Source: Kaiparowitsia implicata GSE-PSE-MK54-09C
Lineage (GTDB): Bacteria; Cyanobacteriota; Cyanobacteriia; Elainellales; Elainellaceae
Assembly (NCBI GenBank): GCA_019359435.1
Contig: JAHHHI010000070.1
Span: 1-64,000 of the forward strand
Direction: 5' to 3'
Length of the DNA stretch: 64,000 bases
The notes below the pieces were generated by a model. That model had not been told where the DNA came from. It was given only the letters and a program-made list of their open reading frames with translations, and searched no databases. Positions 18,128 through 27,447 of the stretch are shown here, piece after piece. Numbering within the stretch: position 1 is the stretch's first letter; each line of letters opens with the position of its first letter. The translations under genes were made by a program, and so were the position numbers.

Positions 18128-18197
18128 AACGCCAGTTCGGGTTAAGACGGGCTTTGGGGCACTCCAAAACCCTTGAGGTAAACCCAAACTCAGGTTG
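18128..18197. repeat. Short member of repeat family B (reverse orientation)
   Basis: Read on the minus strand this begins AACCTGAGTTTGGGTTTACC and ends GTCTTAACCCGAACTGGCGTT. Both ends match the terminal regions of the 126-bp elements at 27297 and 46644, but the two central palindromes are replaced by one short GGGTTTTGGAGTGCCCC segment. It lies between the bestrophin and ABC permease genes, which converge here. Confidence 0.6.
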
Positions 18198-18206
18198 CGT
18201 GATTGT

Positions 18207-18977
18207 TCAGTAGCCCGCGAGTTTGCCCCGGCGTTTGGTGACGCCCTCAGCCACACGAAACAGCAGCAGCCCCAGGGACAGGTAAACCGCTCCATTCGCC
18301 AGCGCTATCAGCAGCGGCACCAGACCCAGCGACGCGCCCCGCGCCATCACCTCGCGCAATAATCCGGCACCGGGCGTCATCGGCAGCAGCCCTGCCAAAA
18401 TCCGAATGGGCGTGGGCAAAGTCTCTGTGGGAACGGACAGCAAAAACAGCAGGCCAAACTGCAAAATGCCCAGCAATTGCTGCACTTGCTTGAGCAGCAG
18501 CGACATCGCCGCGACGGCAAAGGCTAGCCCATAGGCCCCCAGTAGCACCGTGGCAAAGGGCAGCAGAAAGACAGGCTGAAACGAGAGGCGAGTGCCCGTC
18601 AAATTCACAATAATCACCAGAATGGTGCCCAACAGGGTGAGCTGAATGCTGAGGCTGGCGATCGCCCGCGTCAAAAACACCTGCGTCGAGGGATAGGGCG
18701 ACAGAAACAGTTGCTCTAGCGTTCCGGTTTGCGCTTCGCGCTGAATGCCCCCGGCGATGTCGCTCATGATAAACAGCGACAGCGTCCACAGCAAATAGCC
18801 GACGATGATGGTTTCAAGGCGATCGCCCTCGGGGTTACCCGTGCCCGCAATGTAGTTGGCGCTCAAAAACAAACCGTAGAACACCACCGTAGTGATGAGA
18901 ATGCCGGCGATCGCCTCAGATGCATAGCGCAAAAGCTGAATCCAACTTCGGCGCAATTCGGCAAAAAATAATTCCAT
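18207..18977 (-). CDS. ABC-2 type transporter permease
   Basis: A 256-residue membrane protein with six hydrophobic segments. The ABC-2 hallmark comes between helices 2 and 3: GGIQREAQTGTLEQLFLSP, the amphipathic coupling helix region (about 95-113). The C-terminal part, LLPMTPGAGLLREVMARG, is also typical. The partner ATPase is not adjacent. Substrates of this family range from drugs to polysaccharides and lipids. I chose the ATG at 18977 (MELFFAELRRSW); an upstream start at 19034 would add 19 low-complexity residues. Confidence 0.8.
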   Translation of the reverse strand: MELFFAELRRSWIQLLRYASEAIAGILITTVVFYGLFLSANYIAGTGNPEGDRLETIIVGYLLWTLSLFIMSDIAGGIQREAQTGTLEQLFLSPYPSTQVFLTRAIASLSIQLTLLGTILVIIVNLTGTRLSFQPVFLLPFATVLLGAYGLAFAVAAMSLLLKQVQQLLGILQFGLLFLLSVPTETLPTPIRILAGLLPMTPGAGLLREVMARGASLGLVPLLIALANGAVYLSLGLLLFRVAEGVTKRRGKLAGY

Positions 18978-19147
18978 GCTGGGCCAGGGTGAGGATTGAG
19001 ACGGTGAAAATTGAGACAATGCAGCCGAAGCCAACTCCCTAAATCATCACACATAGAAACCTGACGCCGCAGGAACTGCCCATCCGGTGACTGCTAACCG
19101 AGCCGCATAGACAGGCCTGACGCACTTCGTGCAGCGTCCTAGGAATC

Positions 19148-19190
19148 TTGGACGATTTTAGAAAGGCTTAGCCTCCCTAAAATCGTCCAA
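19148..19190 (-). terminator. Long perfect hairpin downstream of the AEC transporter gene
   Basis: TTGGACGATTTTAG and CTAAAATCGTCCAA make a perfect 14-bp stem with a 15-base loop that itself contains GGCT/AGCC. Weaker outer pairing extends it (GACGCA/TGCGTC). It follows the stop of the minus-strand AEC gene by about 60 bases. There is no T-run, so it may be a processing or stabilising hairpin or a palindromic repeat. Direct repeats of AATAGCTATACCGGG sit between it and the stop codon. Confidence 0.5.
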
Positions 19191-19246
19191 TTGCGTCAGT
19201 CCTAATAGATTGATCACTACACCAGGAATAGCTATACCGGGAATAG

Positions 19247-20227
19247 CTATACCGGGAACAGCCACACCCACACCGGCAGCATCGCCAGCAACACCACCGA
19301 GCCGATCGCCAGCGCTGTGACGGTGAGATCGCGATCTAAGTTATAGGCTTCACCAATCACCAGCGTGGCAAAGGCAGGCGGCATCGCCATTTGCAGCACC
19401 AGCGCCAACCGGGGTGCCCCCGACAGACCCGCCGCCGTGAGCAACAGCCCTAGCACCAGCGGCACCAGCACCATCTTAAAACTGAGGCTAATGCAGGCCA
19501 GTCGGGTATGTTGCCATGAGCGCAGCTGGCTGAGCCGCATCCCAATCAGCACCAGCGACAGCGCCACACTGCCCCATGCCCCCGCCTGGAGCGCCGTTTC
19601 CACACTCGCTGAAAAGCTGATCGGGCGCAGCACCAGCCCCACCCCAAAACTCCACAGTGCTGGGTTGATCAAAATTGCCAACAGCGGCTGACGCAACTGC
19701 GGTGACGCCTGCCCCATCCGGCTCGCCAGCAGCACCCCGACGCCATACGCGCCAATCATCGTGCCGCCCATATCGTAAAACAGCGCCCAGCCAAAGTGCT
19801 GCACCCCCACCAGCGCTAGCGTCACGGGATACCCCAAGTAGCCGGTGTTCCCCACCATTGACGCCAGCAAAAAGCTGCCCTGGGTGGCGGACTGGTGCAG
19901 CCGGGTGGCAGATGGCGGAGCGACAGAACCCGATGAGTGACGGGGACGACGCATTCCGGTGGTTTCCCAACTGATCCATAACCCTGCCAGCAGCGCCCCC
20001 ACAGCGATCGCACCCCAGGCGATCGCCGGAGCGGCCCATACTGGCCCCGACAAATCCACACCGCGCAAAAACCCAATCACGCTGATGGGCACCCCAATCC
20101 AAAACAAAAACTTGCCGAGCCCGTTGCACCAGCGCTGAGGCAGCCGATGCCCCAGCACCAAGCCCAAAAGCACCCACCCCACCAAGGGAATGTAAAGCAG
20201 CACCAGTCGAGAGGCGAGTTGGGTCAT
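19247..20227 (-). CDS. AEC (auxin efflux carrier) family transporter
   Basis: A 326-residue polytopic protein with about ten membrane helices in two five-helix halves. The family motif in helix 4-5, ASMVGNTGYLGYPVTLALVG (about 125-144), and the matching second-half segment MPPAFATLVIGEAYNLD are clear. AEC permeases move small organic acids and related anions across the cytoplasmic membrane; the substrate here is unknown. The start ATG overlaps the stop of the upstream gene as ATGA, so the two are translationally coupled. Confidence 0.85.
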   Translation of the reverse strand: MTQLASRLVLLYIPLVGWVLLGLVLGHRLPQRWCNGLGKFLFWIGVPISVIGFLRGVDLSGPVWAAPAIAWGAIAVGALLAGLWISWETTGMRRPRHSSGSVAPPSATRLHQSATQGSFLLASMVGNTGYLGYPVTLALVGVQHFGWALFYDMGGTMIGAYGVGVLLASRMGQASPQLRQPLLAILINPALWSFGVGLVLRPISFSASVETALQAGAWGSVALSLVLIGMRLSQLRSWQHTRLACISLSFKMVLVPLVLGLLLTAAGLSGAPRLALVLQMAMPPAFATLVIGEAYNLDRDLTVTALAIGSVVLLAMLPVWVWLFPV

Positions 20228-22647
20228 TGCACGGCCTCTGGAGCACTGGAATCGCTGGAGCTGGACTTGACCGTGTTGGACTCAAGAGAACGGGCATCAA
20301 TCGGCATGGGATTGACTGCATTCACCAAGGACAACAGCGGGCCGTTCTGCTCTTGTCCCGTAATGGCGAGGTCGCTGTGGCACAGCACAATTCGTCGGGG
20401 TACAGGAGAACCCTGATCCGGGGCCATGGCTCCGGTTTCATGCAGCCCATCAACCCGATAGAGCAAATCCCCCAGTTGCCGCCCTAGGCGCTGCTGGTCA
20501 AACTGCATAGCATCTGCCGCCGCCCAGCGCTGACCCCTATGCGATCGCCAAAAGAGCGGTGCCCCAAACAGGGTGCTGCCGCCCGTGAGCCACAGGGCTG
20601 AGCCTGCATCCAGCCAAAACTGCCAGGGATGGACGCAGCGATTGGCGCGATATTGATAGAGCGTGGCCAGCGTCACTGCCGGACGAGGACGGAGCGATCG
20701 CACGGGGTAGGGATCAGCCGTAATTGTGCCGCTGCGCAAGAGCTGGATAAAATTACCCACGCTCGTCGACTTTTCGGGGACGGTGCCTTCCACTGGTTTA
20801 TCGGCCAGTTTGTCAGCCGATTTATCAGCATGAGAGCCAAGAGTGGCGTCAGCTTGGCGTAGGCGACTGTCGACCTCCCAGTAGTGCTGGGCGGTTTCCA
20901 TCAGCTCGCGGAGGGCTGTGAGCTGGTCGTAGGGCAAATGGCTACCGCCTGAGAAAAAGGACTGAATGGCTCGGTCAAGCAAATTGACCGGGCTGGGGAT
21001 GAGACGCTGCCGCTGCTGCTCCACTTGGGCATCAATCCACAGACGGATGCGGTCATAGGCCTGGGCAGGCTGGTAGCCTAGCCGATCCCACCGAGGAAAG
21101 GCGCTGGTTTCGAGCAGCTTGGGATGGGTGGGATCGGGCACAAAGCAGTGATCGACCAGCAGCCCTGCCCGAACCGGATCGAGCACAGGGTCGGGTGCAG
21201 CATCGAGCGAGGCACCAGCCTTTGGCACGGTAGGGGTCTGGCTGAGCACCACCAGCATCTCGGCGATCGCCTCGGGTGACAGCAGTCGCCCCAGGCCGGG
21301 ATAGACCAGCGCCAGCAGGGTCAGGAGCGATCGCACCTTGGGATACCCATTGAGCGGCTGCTGATCGTTGAGGGCATCAACGGCGATCCCCTTGCCCGTG
21401 AGGATGGCGCGTAGGGTGTAGCGGGCGATCGCATCCACCCCTGGCCCAATAATGGCAATATCCTGCGGAGACACCTCGTGCCGCTCGACCGCCACCGCAA
21501 TCACATCTGCGGTGTAGCGCAGCAAATCTGCCCGAGAGACGGTTTCAATCGCCTGCATCTCTGGTGGCAGCGCAGGCATCAGCATGGGCTCGCGCACCCA
21601 ATGCACCAGAGGCTCTGCCCATGTTGCCCCTAGAGATGCTGTGGGGGGATCAAGGCGCAGGTGTTGACAGCGATCGCCCACCTGCTGCAACGCGTAGGGA
21701 TCAGCCCCTAGGCCCCAGCGAATGGCCCCCTCAGGGTTATAGGTAAAAGCGCTGGGAAGTCCCCGATCTAACAGCAGCGAAAACAGATCCTGGGCGATCG
21801 CCGGATACTCATCCACATCGTCAGCAAATAGGGCTTGGTAGCGATCGCCCAGGATCTGTTGATACGCGGGGTGCGGCAGCAGATAGCGCCAATACAGCTC
21901 CGTCACCAGCCCATAGGTGAGCAACCCTCGATCCAAACACCAGCGCCGCCAGCGCTGCAACGCATCCCCCATGTGCTGCCACAAATCCGGCACATCGTCC
22001 GGGCTGCCAAACCCCTCTTGCAGCATCGTGGGGATATCTTCGATAGGCGTGCCGCTGGCTCCGGCTAGCTGCATCATGTCCAGCATGCGCCGCACCAAAA
22101 AATAGTCCGATACACCCGCTAGCGCCAGCGTGCCGTCCTCAATCGCCGGTTGCCACAGACGCGTCGCCAGTTCTTGCTCTGTTTCAGGTCGCAGCCGCAG
22201 GGGAAACTGGGCCTGCAGACCCAGTTCCTGCACGAGCAACGGAAAAAACAGCACCACCTCATCTTGAAAAAAGCCCAGCGGCGTGGCCGATACCACAGGA
22301 TAGCCACCATAGTCCGACGCGGCCAGCCGCTCCATCAGAGCAATGCGGTTGTCACCATTGGCGGCCATCAGCAAACTGGGCTGCATAGCGGCTGTAGGGC
22401 ACGCCATCTGCCCCAACTGCTGCATTAGGCGCATCGTTTTGCCGCTGCGCGCGGCCCCCACAATCCACCAGGCATCGGGCTGGGTGTGGGGCCTAGAATC
22501 GGCATGAATAGAATCGGTTGAATGGCTGCGTGCCAAAGGGTCTCCGGTTGAATTTGGTAGGATACAACGTACTCCTAAAATAACGGGTTGCGCTTGTCTT
22601 TGCTGTAAGGCTAAATGCCAAGGCACCCGCCGCCTAACGAAATCCAC
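20224..22647 (-). CDS. P-loop helicase-like protein (cyanobacterial 'recombinase family')
   Basis: An 807-residue cytosolic protein. A Walker A motif GAARSGKT (64-71) and an acidic Walker B-like LFADDVDEYP (about 273-282) recall the UvrD/Rep or AddB-type SF1 fold. The later helicase motifs are hard to find, and the C-terminal half is divergent. Proteins of this size and pattern are common in cyanobacteria, where they tend to be labelled recombinase-like. DNA binding or repair is an inference. The GTG at 22647 may be too early, since the first 55 residues look non-homologous; the core begins near DAWWIVGAARSGKT. It is coupled to the AEC gene through ATGA. Confidence 0.65.
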   Translation of the reverse strand: MDFVRRRVPWHLALQQRQAQPVILGVRCILPNSTGDPLARSHSTDSIHADSRPHTQPDAWWIVGAARSGKTMRLMQQLGQMACPTAAMQPSLLMAANGDNRIALMERLAASDYGGYPVVSATPLGFFQDEVVLFFPLLVQELGLQAQFPLRLRPETEQELATRLWQPAIEDGTLALAGVSDYFLVRRMLDMMQLAGASGTPIEDIPTMLQEGFGSPDDVPDLWQHMGDALQRWRRWCLDRGLLTYGLVTELYWRYLLPHPAYQQILGDRYQALFADDVDEYPAIAQDLFSLLLDRGLPSAFTYNPEGAIRWGLGADPYALQQVGDRCQHLRLDPPTASLGATWAEPLVHWVREPMLMPALPPEMQAIETVSRADLLRYTADVIAVAVERHEVSPQDIAIIGPGVDAIARYTLRAILTGKGIAVDALNDQQPLNGYPKVRSLLTLLALVYPGLGRLLSPEAIAEMLVVLSQTPTVPKAGASLDAAPDPVLDPVRAGLLVDHCFVPDPTHPKLLETSAFPRWDRLGYQPAQAYDRIRLWIDAQVEQQRQRLIPSPVNLLDRAIQSFFSGGSHLPYDQLTALRELMETAQHYWEVDSRLRQADATLGSHADKSADKLADKPVEGTVPEKSTSVGNFIQLLRSGTITADPYPVRSLRPRPAVTLATLYQYRANRCVHPWQFWLDAGSALWLTGGSTLFGAPLFWRSHRGQRWAAADAMQFDQQRLGRQLGDLLYRVDGLHETGAMAPDQGSPVPRRIVLCHSDLAITGQEQNGPLLSLVNAVNPMPIDARSLESNTVKSSSSDSSAPEAVQ

Positions 22648-22824
22648 CGTTTGGGGCCATTTCTCAAAACGAATATCCCTGCATTGGCAAATAGCTGTTT
22701 ATCCCTACGGTATGACTGCTGGGAAACCTGGGATTTTCTTTAGCAGCCATTACTAGCGCCTTGGTTTAACGTCTTGGTTTAACGCCTGTTTTAACACTCT
22801 GTTGGCGATCGCCCTCCTCAACCT

Positions 22825-24213
22825 ATGACCAACCCCATTTTTTCAACCCTCAGGGGCGCATTTCGCAGCGCTAGCCAATGGTTTCAGGGCACCCCAGAAC
22901 GCGCCCTCGACGACGCCTATGAAGCCGCCATGCGAATCAAAGTCATCGAAGACAACTACTTTGGTGGCGGGCGCATCACGGCTGATTATGGCACCTATGG
23001 CAGCAGCACCCACGCTTACTTTCAGGCAGAGTTGCGGAAACACCTGAACACAGCCCGCACGCGACTAGCGGTGTTTCAAACCAGTAACACGGTGCTGCGG
23101 GCCACCCCCCGATCGGTGACAGAAGTGGCGCTAGAGTCCTCCACAGACGAAACCTACGATGTCAACATCATCGACAAGCCCGCGCTAATTTTTCGCAAGT
23201 TGACTGCCATCGACGAGGTGCTTGCCCGCTACGGCGCATCGTCCCGATCGCCCTCCTCTGGCGTGGTGGTGGTGCCTGGGGCAACCAAACCAGACGCCAA
23301 CGCCACTCGCAAGCCGGGCAATGCTCTTCGAGGTGGCAAAGCCGAACGCCCCACTACCCCGCAGTCCATCAGCAAATTCCGTCCCGATGACGCCATGGAC
23401 GGCATCGAATCCTTTGCCGATCGCACGGGCGTTTTGCCTCGCTCCATCCTACGCACCGCAGAACGCATCAAGCGGGATCTTGATCCCAGCTCTGAGCAAG
23501 AGGTGATGGATAACTACCGCATGTCGCGGGCGAGAACCTCTATCGCCCTGCGGTTAGTGCTGCTGCTCATTATTCTGCCGCTGCTGACCCAGCAAGTCGC
23601 CAAAAGCTTTGTCGTTGGCCCGGTGGTTGATCGCATTCGCACTCAGGAACGGGTGGGCGCGTTTTTGAACATGGATATGGAGCAGGAAGCCTTTCAAGAG
23701 CTGCGGCGGTTTGAGGAAATTTCGCGATTTGAACAGCTGATTGGCAAAACCCCCCGCCTCTCAGAACCCGAGATGCAGGAGCAGTTTCAAGAAAAGGTGC
23801 TAGAAATTCGTGAGGTGTATCACCAGCGCAGCAATGACGCGGTGAAGAACGTCTTTGCCGATCTGATGGCGATGGGGATGTTTGGGATCGTGCTAGCCGC
23901 CAGCCGACGCGAAGTAGAGGTGCTGAAATCCTTTATTGACGAGGTGGTCTATGGCCTCAGCGACAGCGCCAAAGCGTTTGTGATCATTCTATTCACCGAC
24001 ATTTTTGTGGGATTCCACTCGCCGCACGGCTGGGAGGTGCTGCTAGAGGGCATTTCTCAGCATTTTGGGCTTGCCGCAGACCGGGAATTTATCTTTCTGT
24101 TTATTGCGACCTTTCCGGTGATTCTGGATACGATTTTTAAGTATTGGATTTTCCGCTATCTCAATCGCATTTCGCCGTCGGCGGTTGCCACCTATCGCAA
24201 TATGAACGAGTGA
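22825..24213 (+). CDS. pcxA: Proton extrusion protein PcxA (CemA family)
   Basis: PcxA/PxcA is a cytoplasmic-membrane protein needed for light-induced proton extrusion, homologous to chloroplast CemA. The 462-residue protein has a long soluble N-terminus starting with the short helix ALDDAYEAAMRIKVIEDNYFGG. The CemA domain occupies the C-terminal 230 residues. Its four membrane segments include SIALRLVLLLIILPLLTQQV, FVIILFTDIFVGFHSPHGWE and FLFIATFPVILDTIFKYWIF, and it ends YLNRISPSAVATYRNMNE. The GFHSPHGWE and KYWIFRYLNR stretches are the family hallmarks. Confidence 0.93.
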   Translation: MTNPIFSTLRGAFRSASQWFQGTPERALDDAYEAAMRIKVIEDNYFGGGRITADYGTYGSSTHAYFQAELRKHLNTARTRLAVFQTSNTVLRATPRSVTEVALESSTDETYDVNIIDKPALIFRKLTAIDEVLARYGASSRSPSSGVVVVPGATKPDANATRKPGNALRGGKAERPTTPQSISKFRPDDAMDGIESFADRTGVLPRSILRTAERIKRDLDPSSEQEVMDNYRMSRARTSIALRLVLLLIILPLLTQQVAKSFVVGPVVDRIRTQERVGAFLNMDMEQEAFQELRRFEEISRFEQLIGKTPRLSEPEMQEQFQEKVLEIREVYHQRSNDAVKNVFADLMAMGMFGIVLAASRREVEVLKSFIDEVVYGLSDSAKAFVIILFTDIFVGFHSPHGWEVLLEGISQHFGLAADREFIFLFIATFPVILDTIFKYWIFRYLNRISPSAVATYRNMNE

Positions 24214-24223
24214 TCCCCACTGT

Positions 24224-24330
24224 TCAGGTGAATATTTAGGCGGGCGAGCATTTAAGCAGGCGAATATTTAAGCGGGCGAATGGTTCAGTGGGCTGATGGT
24301 TCAGCGGATGAAAGGTTCAGCGGGCTAGAC
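24224..24330. repeat. Degenerate tandem repeat of 16-bp units after pcxA
   Basis: Six full units and a partial one follow the pcxA stop codon: consensus GCGGGCGAATATTTAA drifting to GCGGGCTGATGGTTCA, with unit starts at 24224, 24240, 24256, 24272, 24288, 24304 and 24320. The gradual change from ATTTAA to GGTTCA along the array suggests old expansion followed by drift. It separates the convergent pcxA and Nudix genes and has no coding sense. Confidence 0.8.
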
Positions 24331-24347
24331 CGCGAGGTCACTCCGCG

Positions 24348-24785
24348 CTATTGCCCAGCCAAACAGTCGCGGACGCGCCCCAGCAGCAAGCGCGCCTGAT
24401 CAAAGGTGATGCGCTCTAAAGCAGCCTCGTAGGGTAGCCAAGCGTGATCCCGAATTTCTGCCGCTTGGGGAATCACATCGGGCGATCGCACCTCTGCCAC
24501 AAAATACGTCACCGATTTCTCCACTCGCTTGCCGCCGTTCCGAAACCCATAGCGTTCTGTAAACGAGGGCGTCTCGGGAATCAGCTGATACTCGCGAATA
24601 CCCGTTTCTTCTTCAAACTCGCGGCATGCAGTGGCGATCGCCGTCTCTCCTGGGTCGGCATGGCCCTTAGGAAAGCCCCAGTGCCCCGCATGATGCTGAA
24701 TCAACAAAATGCGATCGCCCTCAAGATGCCGCCAAATCGGCACAATGCCAAACGCCTCATCTTTGACTACCTCTGCCATATCCAT
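24348..24785 (-). CDS. Nudix hydrolase (Ap4A-type)
   Basis: A 145-residue Nudix protein. The Nudix box reads GHADPGETAIATAC followed by REFEEETGI, a full match to GX5EX7REUXEEXGU. The FPKGHADPGE context with an upstream LLIQHHAGHWGFP strand is typical of bis(5'-nucleosyl)-tetraphosphatases. These remove Ap4A or other nucleoside diphosphate-linked compounds. The ATG at 24785 has GGAAGG 4 bases upstream; another ATG at 24779 would lie at better spacing, so the start is within two codons. The longer frame to 24818 is unlikely. Confidence 0.85.
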   Translation of the reverse strand: MDMAEVVKDEAFGIVPIWRHLEGDRILLIQHHAGHWGFPKGHADPGETAIATACREFEEETGIREYQLIPETPSFTERYGFRNGGKRVEKSVTYFVAEVRSPDVIPQAAEIRDHAWLPYEAALERITFDQARLLLGRVRDCLAGQ

Positions 24786-24967
24786 CGATCCTTCCACCAC
24801 GAACGCGGTGCCCAACAAGATGTAGGCACAATTCTAACCAACTAGACCCTGGCTCACCCATCCAGAACTGATGCTGTCGAGGATGAGTTGCACGAGCGAT
24901 GGTTTGCGGGCTGCGCCAGGAACCCTCAAAAATCCCCATACAACTCAAAAATCCCCGTACAGCTACA

Positions 24968-25017
24968 TAACCTGAGTTCGGGATAAGCTCAAACCCTTTT
25001 AACTCGAACTAATGTTA
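24968..25017. repeat. Deleted copy of repeat family B
   Basis: TAACCTGAGTTCGGGATAAG and the following CTCAAACCC are identical to the left end of the 126-bp elements at 27297 and 46644. The sequence then jumps to TTTTAACTCGAACTAATGTTA, the right end. The two central palindromes are missing, so this is an internal-deletion derivative of 50 bases. The rest of the 24786-25166 gap holds near-duplicate CAACTCAAAAATCCCC-type repeats (24930-24962) and no gene. Confidence 0.7.
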
Positions 25018-25166
25018 CATACAACTCATGCAGACAGATAACAGGGTGGACTACCAACCTGCGATCGCCGTTGGAGCGAAACGCGCCAGCGCATCCCCTT
25101 CGAAAACAGCCAAATCATATACGCTATTGAATAGACACTCTCAAATTTCGTGTCTTCCCGTTTACA

Positions 25167-25580
25167 ATGACCACAACCCAATCCAACCCACCGCCGCCGG
25201 GCTTTTATCCTGCTGCCACGCTAGAGCGGGCCGAACGCGCTGCCCGATGCGCACCGTTTTGCCAACCGCTCTACGAAACCATGCGCTGGGAAGGCGTGGC
25301 GCTGATGGCAGTGGTGGGCAGTGCAGGCACTCAAAACCAATACACCCGGCGCACCCTGAGCGAATTTGCGGTTGAGCGCGAGCTCCTCTGGCTGATTCAG
25401 GTGGGAATGCTGCGGCGCGAGGTGGATGGTCAGGGGTTAACCGACAGCTTTCGGCTCACGCCCCTCGGTCGGCAACTGCTCGATCGCTGGCAGCGTCGCC
25501 CTGTTCTAGCGGCAACCTGGGGCGATCGCCTGCTCAACTGGCTAGCCCAGTGGAGACATCGCCTAAGCTGGCTAAAATAG
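25167..25580 (+). CDS. Npun_F0494-like small protein
   Basis: A 137-residue soluble protein with a winged-helix feel. The end of the conserved core reads ELLWLIQVGMLRREVDGQGLTDSFRLTPLGRQLLDRW, a helix followed by a beta wing. I recall this pattern from the cyanobacterial Npun_F0494 family, which has no known function. The N-terminus has the short motif ERAARCAPFCQPLYETMRWEGVAL. A role in nucleic-acid binding is only suggested by the fold. cobQ follows about 100 bases downstream on the same strand. Confidence 0.65.
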   Translation: MTTTQSNPPPPGFYPAATLERAERAARCAPFCQPLYETMRWEGVALMAVVGSAGTQNQYTRRTLSEFAVERELLWLIQVGMLRREVDGQGLTDSFRLTPLGRQLLDRWQRRPVLAATWGDRLLNWLAQWRHRLSWLK

Positions 25581-25682
25581 GTACATTCCAAGTCTTGTCT
25601 TTCCTGCATCATTGCCTCACGCAACCGTTCTCCTGTTGATCCACTCACGCCCGCTTGCTCACCGCCCCCTCGGAGGAAATGG

Positions 25683-27182
25683 ATGAAAGCCATCATGGTT
25701 GTCGGGACGACCTCCCACGCCGGAAAATCGCTTCTGACCGCAGCAATTTGTCGGATTTTGAACCGCCAAGGATGGAAGGTTTCGCCGTTTAAGGGACAAA
25801 ACATGGCCAACAATGCCTATGTCACCGCCAACGGGGGCGAGATCGGTCACGCCCAAGCTGTTCAGGCGTGGGCTGCAGGCATTGCCCCCCGCATCGAGAT
25901 GAACCCCATCCTCCTCAAGCCCCAAGGCGACATGACCTCGCAAGTGGTGCTCAAAGGGCGACCCATCGGCAAAATTAGCGCAGTAGACTACTACGAGCAA
26001 TTTTTTGAGACCGGCTGGCAAGCCATCGAAGAATCTCTGAGCCGCCTAGGCGATGAATTTGACATCATCGTCTGCGAGGGTGCAGGCAGTCCGGTAGAAG
26101 TCAACATCAAACATCGCGATCTAACCAATATGCGGGTGGCGAAACACCTCAATGCTCCTACGCTGTTGGTGGTGGATATAGATCGGGGCGGTGCCTTTGC
26201 TCAGATTATTGGCACCTTAGAGTTGCTAGAGCCCGATGAGCGCGCGCTGATCAAGGGCATTATCATCAATAAATTTCGAGGCCAGCGATCGCTTCTGCAA
26301 CCCGGCGTCGAGTGGTTAGAAAAGCGAACCGGCATCCCGGTCATTGGCGTCATCCCATGGATTGATTCACCCTTCCCTGCAGAGGATTCTTTGTCTCTCC
26401 TCGAGCGCCCTACTGTCAACACCCACACCGACCTTACCATTGCCGTTATTCGCCTGCCGCGCATTTCAAACTTCACCGATTTTGACCCGCTCGAAGCAGA
26501 ACCCAGCGTCAACCTACGCTATGTGGGCCTAAAAGACACCTTGGGCTACCCCGACGCGGTGATTTTGCCCGGCTCCAAAACCACCATTGCCGACTTGGTC
26601 ATGCTGCAAAAAACCGGCATGGCTGAAGCCATTCAGAACTACGCCATGGCAGGCGGCACCGTCATGGGCATCTGCGGGGGCTATCAAATGATGGGTAAAA
26701 TGCTCGCGGATCCCGAAGGATTAGAGGGACACGAAGGACGCTACAAAGGGCTGGGGCTGATTCCCCTGAAGTCCGTGATTACCGGGCAAAAAATCACGCG
26801 CCAACGGCAGGCCTCCTCCAACTTTCCCCAGTCAGGGCTTCCCATCAGCGGCTACGAAATTCACCAGGGACGCAGCCACCTAGCCGAAGATGAAGCCGCA
26901 GAAGGGGTGACCTTCCACCCGATGTATGATGATCGCAACTTAGGCGTGGTGGATTCGACCCAAGCCCTTTGGGGTACCTATCTGCACGGCGTATTTGACA
27001 ATGGCGCGTGGCGACGCTCTTGGCTAAACCGATTGCGCCAACAGCGGGGTCTAAAATCACTGCCCACCGGGGTTGCTAACTACCGAGAGCAGCGCGAGGT
27101 AATGCTCAACAACTTGGCAGACATTGTGGAAGCCTACCTAGACCTATCAACCGTGATGCAGCACCTTGATGCGGCCTCTTGA
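25683..27182 (+). CDS. cobQ: Cobyric acid synthase
   Basis: CobQ amidates four side chains of adenosylcobyrinic acid a,c-diamide, using glutamine and ATP, in (pseudo)cobalamin synthesis. The 499-residue protein has the N-terminal dethiobiotin-synthetase-like ATPase domain: VGTTSHAGKSLLTAAICRIL, the deviant P-loop, then FKGQNMANNAYV. The class I glutaminase domain carries GICGGYQMMG with nucleophile Cys331, and GTYLHGVFDN holds the His of the triad. GGAGG lies just before the ATG. No cobalamin riboswitch is evident upstream. A strong terminator follows. Confidence 0.95.
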   Translation: MKAIMVVGTTSHAGKSLLTAAICRILNRQGWKVSPFKGQNMANNAYVTANGGEIGHAQAVQAWAAGIAPRIEMNPILLKPQGDMTSQVVLKGRPIGKISAVDYYEQFFETGWQAIEESLSRLGDEFDIIVCEGAGSPVEVNIKHRDLTNMRVAKHLNAPTLLVVDIDRGGAFAQIIGTLELLEPDERALIKGIIINKFRGQRSLLQPGVEWLEKRTGIPVIGVIPWIDSPFPAEDSLSLLERPTVNTHTDLTIAVIRLPRISNFTDFDPLEAEPSVNLRYVGLKDTLGYPDAVILPGSKTTIADLVMLQKTGMAEAIQNYAMAGGTVMGICGGYQMMGKMLADPEGLEGHEGRYKGLGLIPLKSVITGQKITRQRQASSNFPQSGLPISGYEIHQGRSHLAEDEAAEGVTFHPMYDDRNLGVVDSTQALWGTYLHGVFDNGAWRRSWLNRLRQQRGLKSLPTGVANYREQREVMLNNLADIVEAYLDLSTVMQHLDAAS

Positions 27183-27259
27183 GCTAGCCGTCGCGCTATG
27201 GCAACGATCAGTCTGATCCGACGGCTTAACCCAGTTGAGGGTACCCAGTCTGAATCTCC

Positions 27260-27298
27260 AATACCGTTCTGCCCGCACCTTGGGCAGAACGGTATTTA
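27260..27298 (+). terminator. cobQ terminator
   Basis: AATACCGTTCTGCCC and GGGCAGAACGGTATT form a perfect 15-bp stem with a 7-base loop, followed by a short T-run shared with the start of the family B repeat. It lies 78 bases past the cobQ stop codon. Confidence 0.8.
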
Positions 27299-27422
27299 AC
27301 CTGAGTTCGGGATAAGCTCAAACCCTTAATGTGCTGTGCGCGACGCGCACAGCACATTAAGGGTTTTGGGGCATCGCGCGTCGCGCGATGCCCCAAAACC
27401 CTCTTAACCTGAACTGACGTTA
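27297..27422. repeat. 126-bp element with two large palindromes, family B copy 1
   Basis: The ends TAACCTGAGTTC and GAACTGACGTTA form imperfect inverted repeats. Inside are two long perfect palindromes: one with arms AACCCTTAATGTGCTGTGCG (27327-27371 region), the other with arms TTTTGGGGCATCGCGCG. A copy of exactly 126 bp lies at 46644-46769. The two differ by paired changes (GCTGTGC/GCACAGC against GCCGTGC/GCACGGC) that keep the stem perfect. It is a MITE- or REP-like mobile palindromic element in an intergenic position. Confidence 0.85.
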
Positions 27423-27447
27423 TTTAGCGTTTGCCAGACTGATTCAG

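Noticed and set aside
25581-25682. Cobalamin riboswitch before cobQ
   Set aside because: The 102-base leader is too short and no B12-box-like sequence is visible.
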